Source: Cladophialophora immunda (Eukaryota; Ascomycota; Eurotiomycetes; Chaetothyriales; Herpotrichiellaceae). Taken from it: 64,000 nt of DNA. Under the pieces are notes generated by a model. It saw only the letters and a list, made by a program, of their open reading frames with translations, was not told the DNA's origin and did no database searches. Shown here in pieces: positions 63,107 through 64,000 of this stretch (the first letter of the stretch is position 1; each line of letters starts with the position of its first letter). The stretch is from the NCBI RefSeq assembly GCF_000835495.1, contig NW_015622542.1, forward strand, positions 5,540,485 through 5,604,484, in the 5' to 3' direction. A program made the position numbers and the translations under genes.

Positions 63107-64000
63107 TCACAATTTAGGCACCCGATGAGCCTCGCCTATCTGTCTCACACTGCGCTTCGCCCACTCCTTGATCTGTTTCCTGATGATCTTGCCACTCGGA
63201 AGCTTAGGTATTTCGTCGACGAACATGATACCACCTGTCAGCCTCTTGTGTTTGGCCACTTTATTCTTCATGAAATTCTGGATATCCGACTCTGTGGTCT
63301 TGCCGCGAGCATACTGTTGTAGCACGACGAATGCCCTAGGTCGTTCGTCGCCCTCAATAGTAATGCTCGTCACGGCAGCATCGGCAATGTCGTCACATTC
63401 TAGCAAAATAGCTTCGAGCTCCGCCGGGGCGACCTGCAATCCGTTCACCTTGATCAGCTCCTTTTTTCGGTCCACAAGCCAAATCTTGCCGTCCTTGACC
63501 ACCGCCACATCGCCAGTCTTGAACCAGCCATCTGGCGTGATACTGTCCTTGGTTGCCTCAGCGTTCCTCCAGTATCTCAGCATGATCTGTGGTCCTCTGA
63601 TGTAAAACTCTCCAGGTTCGCCCTCGGCGAGGACTTCGTTCCCATTGTCGTCGACTAGCATTCCCTCCGTATTCGGGAGTAGATACCCGATGCTTCCAGT
63701 CTTGTCATGCATCATACCCGGGACCATGACCCCTGCGCATGTAGTTTCCGTCATCCCCCAACCCTGCGCAACCACAACGTTGAATCTAGTACTGACCACA
63801 TTTTGTAACTCGCGTGACAACGGTGCGGCGCCGCATAATATGTGACGAACACTACTTAGATCGTACTTTTGGGTTTCTGGTCGCTTGCTGAGCATAATCA
63901 GGATTGGCGGGACTGTCTGAAGTGTCGTAATCTTATATCTCTCGACAAATATCAGGAAATCCTCAAAGACGAACTTTGACATGACGTATACAGGTATATG
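63107..64000 (-). CDS. Acyl/aryl-CoA ligase (4-coumarate-CoA ligase-like), N-terminal part outside window
   Basis: This is an adenylate-forming enzyme that activates a carboxylic acid to its CoA thioester. The visible C-terminal part (about 298 residues) includes LSSVRHILCGAAPLSRELQN, the GWGMTETTC motif, GEFYIRGPQIMLRYW, DGWFKTGDVAVV, the hinge VDRKKELIKVNGLQVAPAEL and the catalytic-lysine motif LPSGKIIRKQI. It closes with RVPKL; PKL is a weak peroxisomal targeting signal. The gene runs off the right edge, so the AMP-binding P-loop and the true start are not seen. It converges with the SDR. In the cluster it would activate the acid released by ring opening. Confidence 0.93.
   Translation of the reverse strand, partial: HIPVYVMSKFVFEDFLIFVERYKITTLQTVPPILIMLSKRPETQKYDLSSVRHILCGAAPLSRELQNVVSTRFNVVVAQGWGMTETTCAGVMVPGMMHDKTGSIGYLLPNTEGMLVDDNGNEVLAEGEPGEFYIRGPQIMLRYWRNAEATKDSITPDGWFKTGDVAVVKDGKIWLVDRKKELIKVNGLQVAPAELEAILLECDDIADAAVTSITIEGDERPRAFVVLQQYARGKTTESDIQNFMKNKVAKHKRLTGGIMFVDEIPKLPSGKIIRKQIKEWAKRSVRQIGEAHRVPKL

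Overview
The window reads as nuclear DNA of a filamentous ascomycete (Pezizomycotina). Genes carry short spliceosomal introns of about 45-90 nt with GT...CTAAC/CTGAC...AG signals. Regulators are Zn2Cys6 and HSF types. HET-domain and NACHT/ankyrin genes of the kind used in fungal self/non-self recognition are present. The tRNA found is an intron-bearing eukaryotic tRNA. The genus cannot be fixed from the sequence alone.

Left part (1-8.5 kb): the 3' end of an aldehyde dehydrogenase, a phenol-hydroxylase-type FAD monooxygenase, and a regulator with two C2H2-type fingers followed by a Zn2Cys6 cluster. Beyond them lie clearly broken remains of a UbiX-type flavin prenyltransferase and a UbiD-type decarboxylase on the same strand. 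This looks like an aromatic-compound catabolic locus whose decarboxylation branch has decayed.

Housekeeping blocks: a cyclin-D1-binding-protein-like gene, a multi-pass membrane protein, a beta-carbonic anhydrase, a SLAC1/TDT-type anion or dicarboxylate transporter, an intron-containing tRNA-Ala(CGC), and the mitochondrial succinyl-CoA ligase beta subunit (8.7-17.8 kb). Further on come a haloacid-dehalogenase-type HAD hydrolase, a TatD nuclease, a Zn2Cys6 regulator, a mitochondrial GatA-type amidase, bystin/Enp1, an Sfl1-like HSF-domain regulator with a very long upstream region, and a DUF3245-like basic protein (27-46 kb).

Repeat/immunity part (18-25.3 kb, plus HET at 35-37 kb): a stop-interrupted C2H2-like repeat-family relic, a 9-bp tandem repeat, a decayed ankyrin array and a decayed NB-ARC fragment lie directly upstream of an apparently intact four-exon NACHT-ankyrin protein. 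Its ankyrin units are unusually alike.

Right part (47.9-64 kb, continuing past the edge) is the most interesting region. It holds a cutinase-regulator-like Zn2Cys6 factor, a zinc alcohol dehydrogenase, a VOC-fold enzyme, an aldehyde dehydrogenase, a crotonase-fold protein closely resembling bacterial 6-oxocamphor hydrolase, a cytochrome P450, an alpha-methylacyl-CoA racemase-like protein with a C-terminal AKL, an NmrA-like reductase, an SDR, and an acyl/aryl-CoA ligase ending in PKL. Together they encode a plausible route: oxidise a cyclic (terpenoid-like) skeleton to a beta-diketone, cleave it hydrolytically, activate the acid with CoA, epimerise, and oxidise in peroxisomes. The substrate is inferred, not shown.
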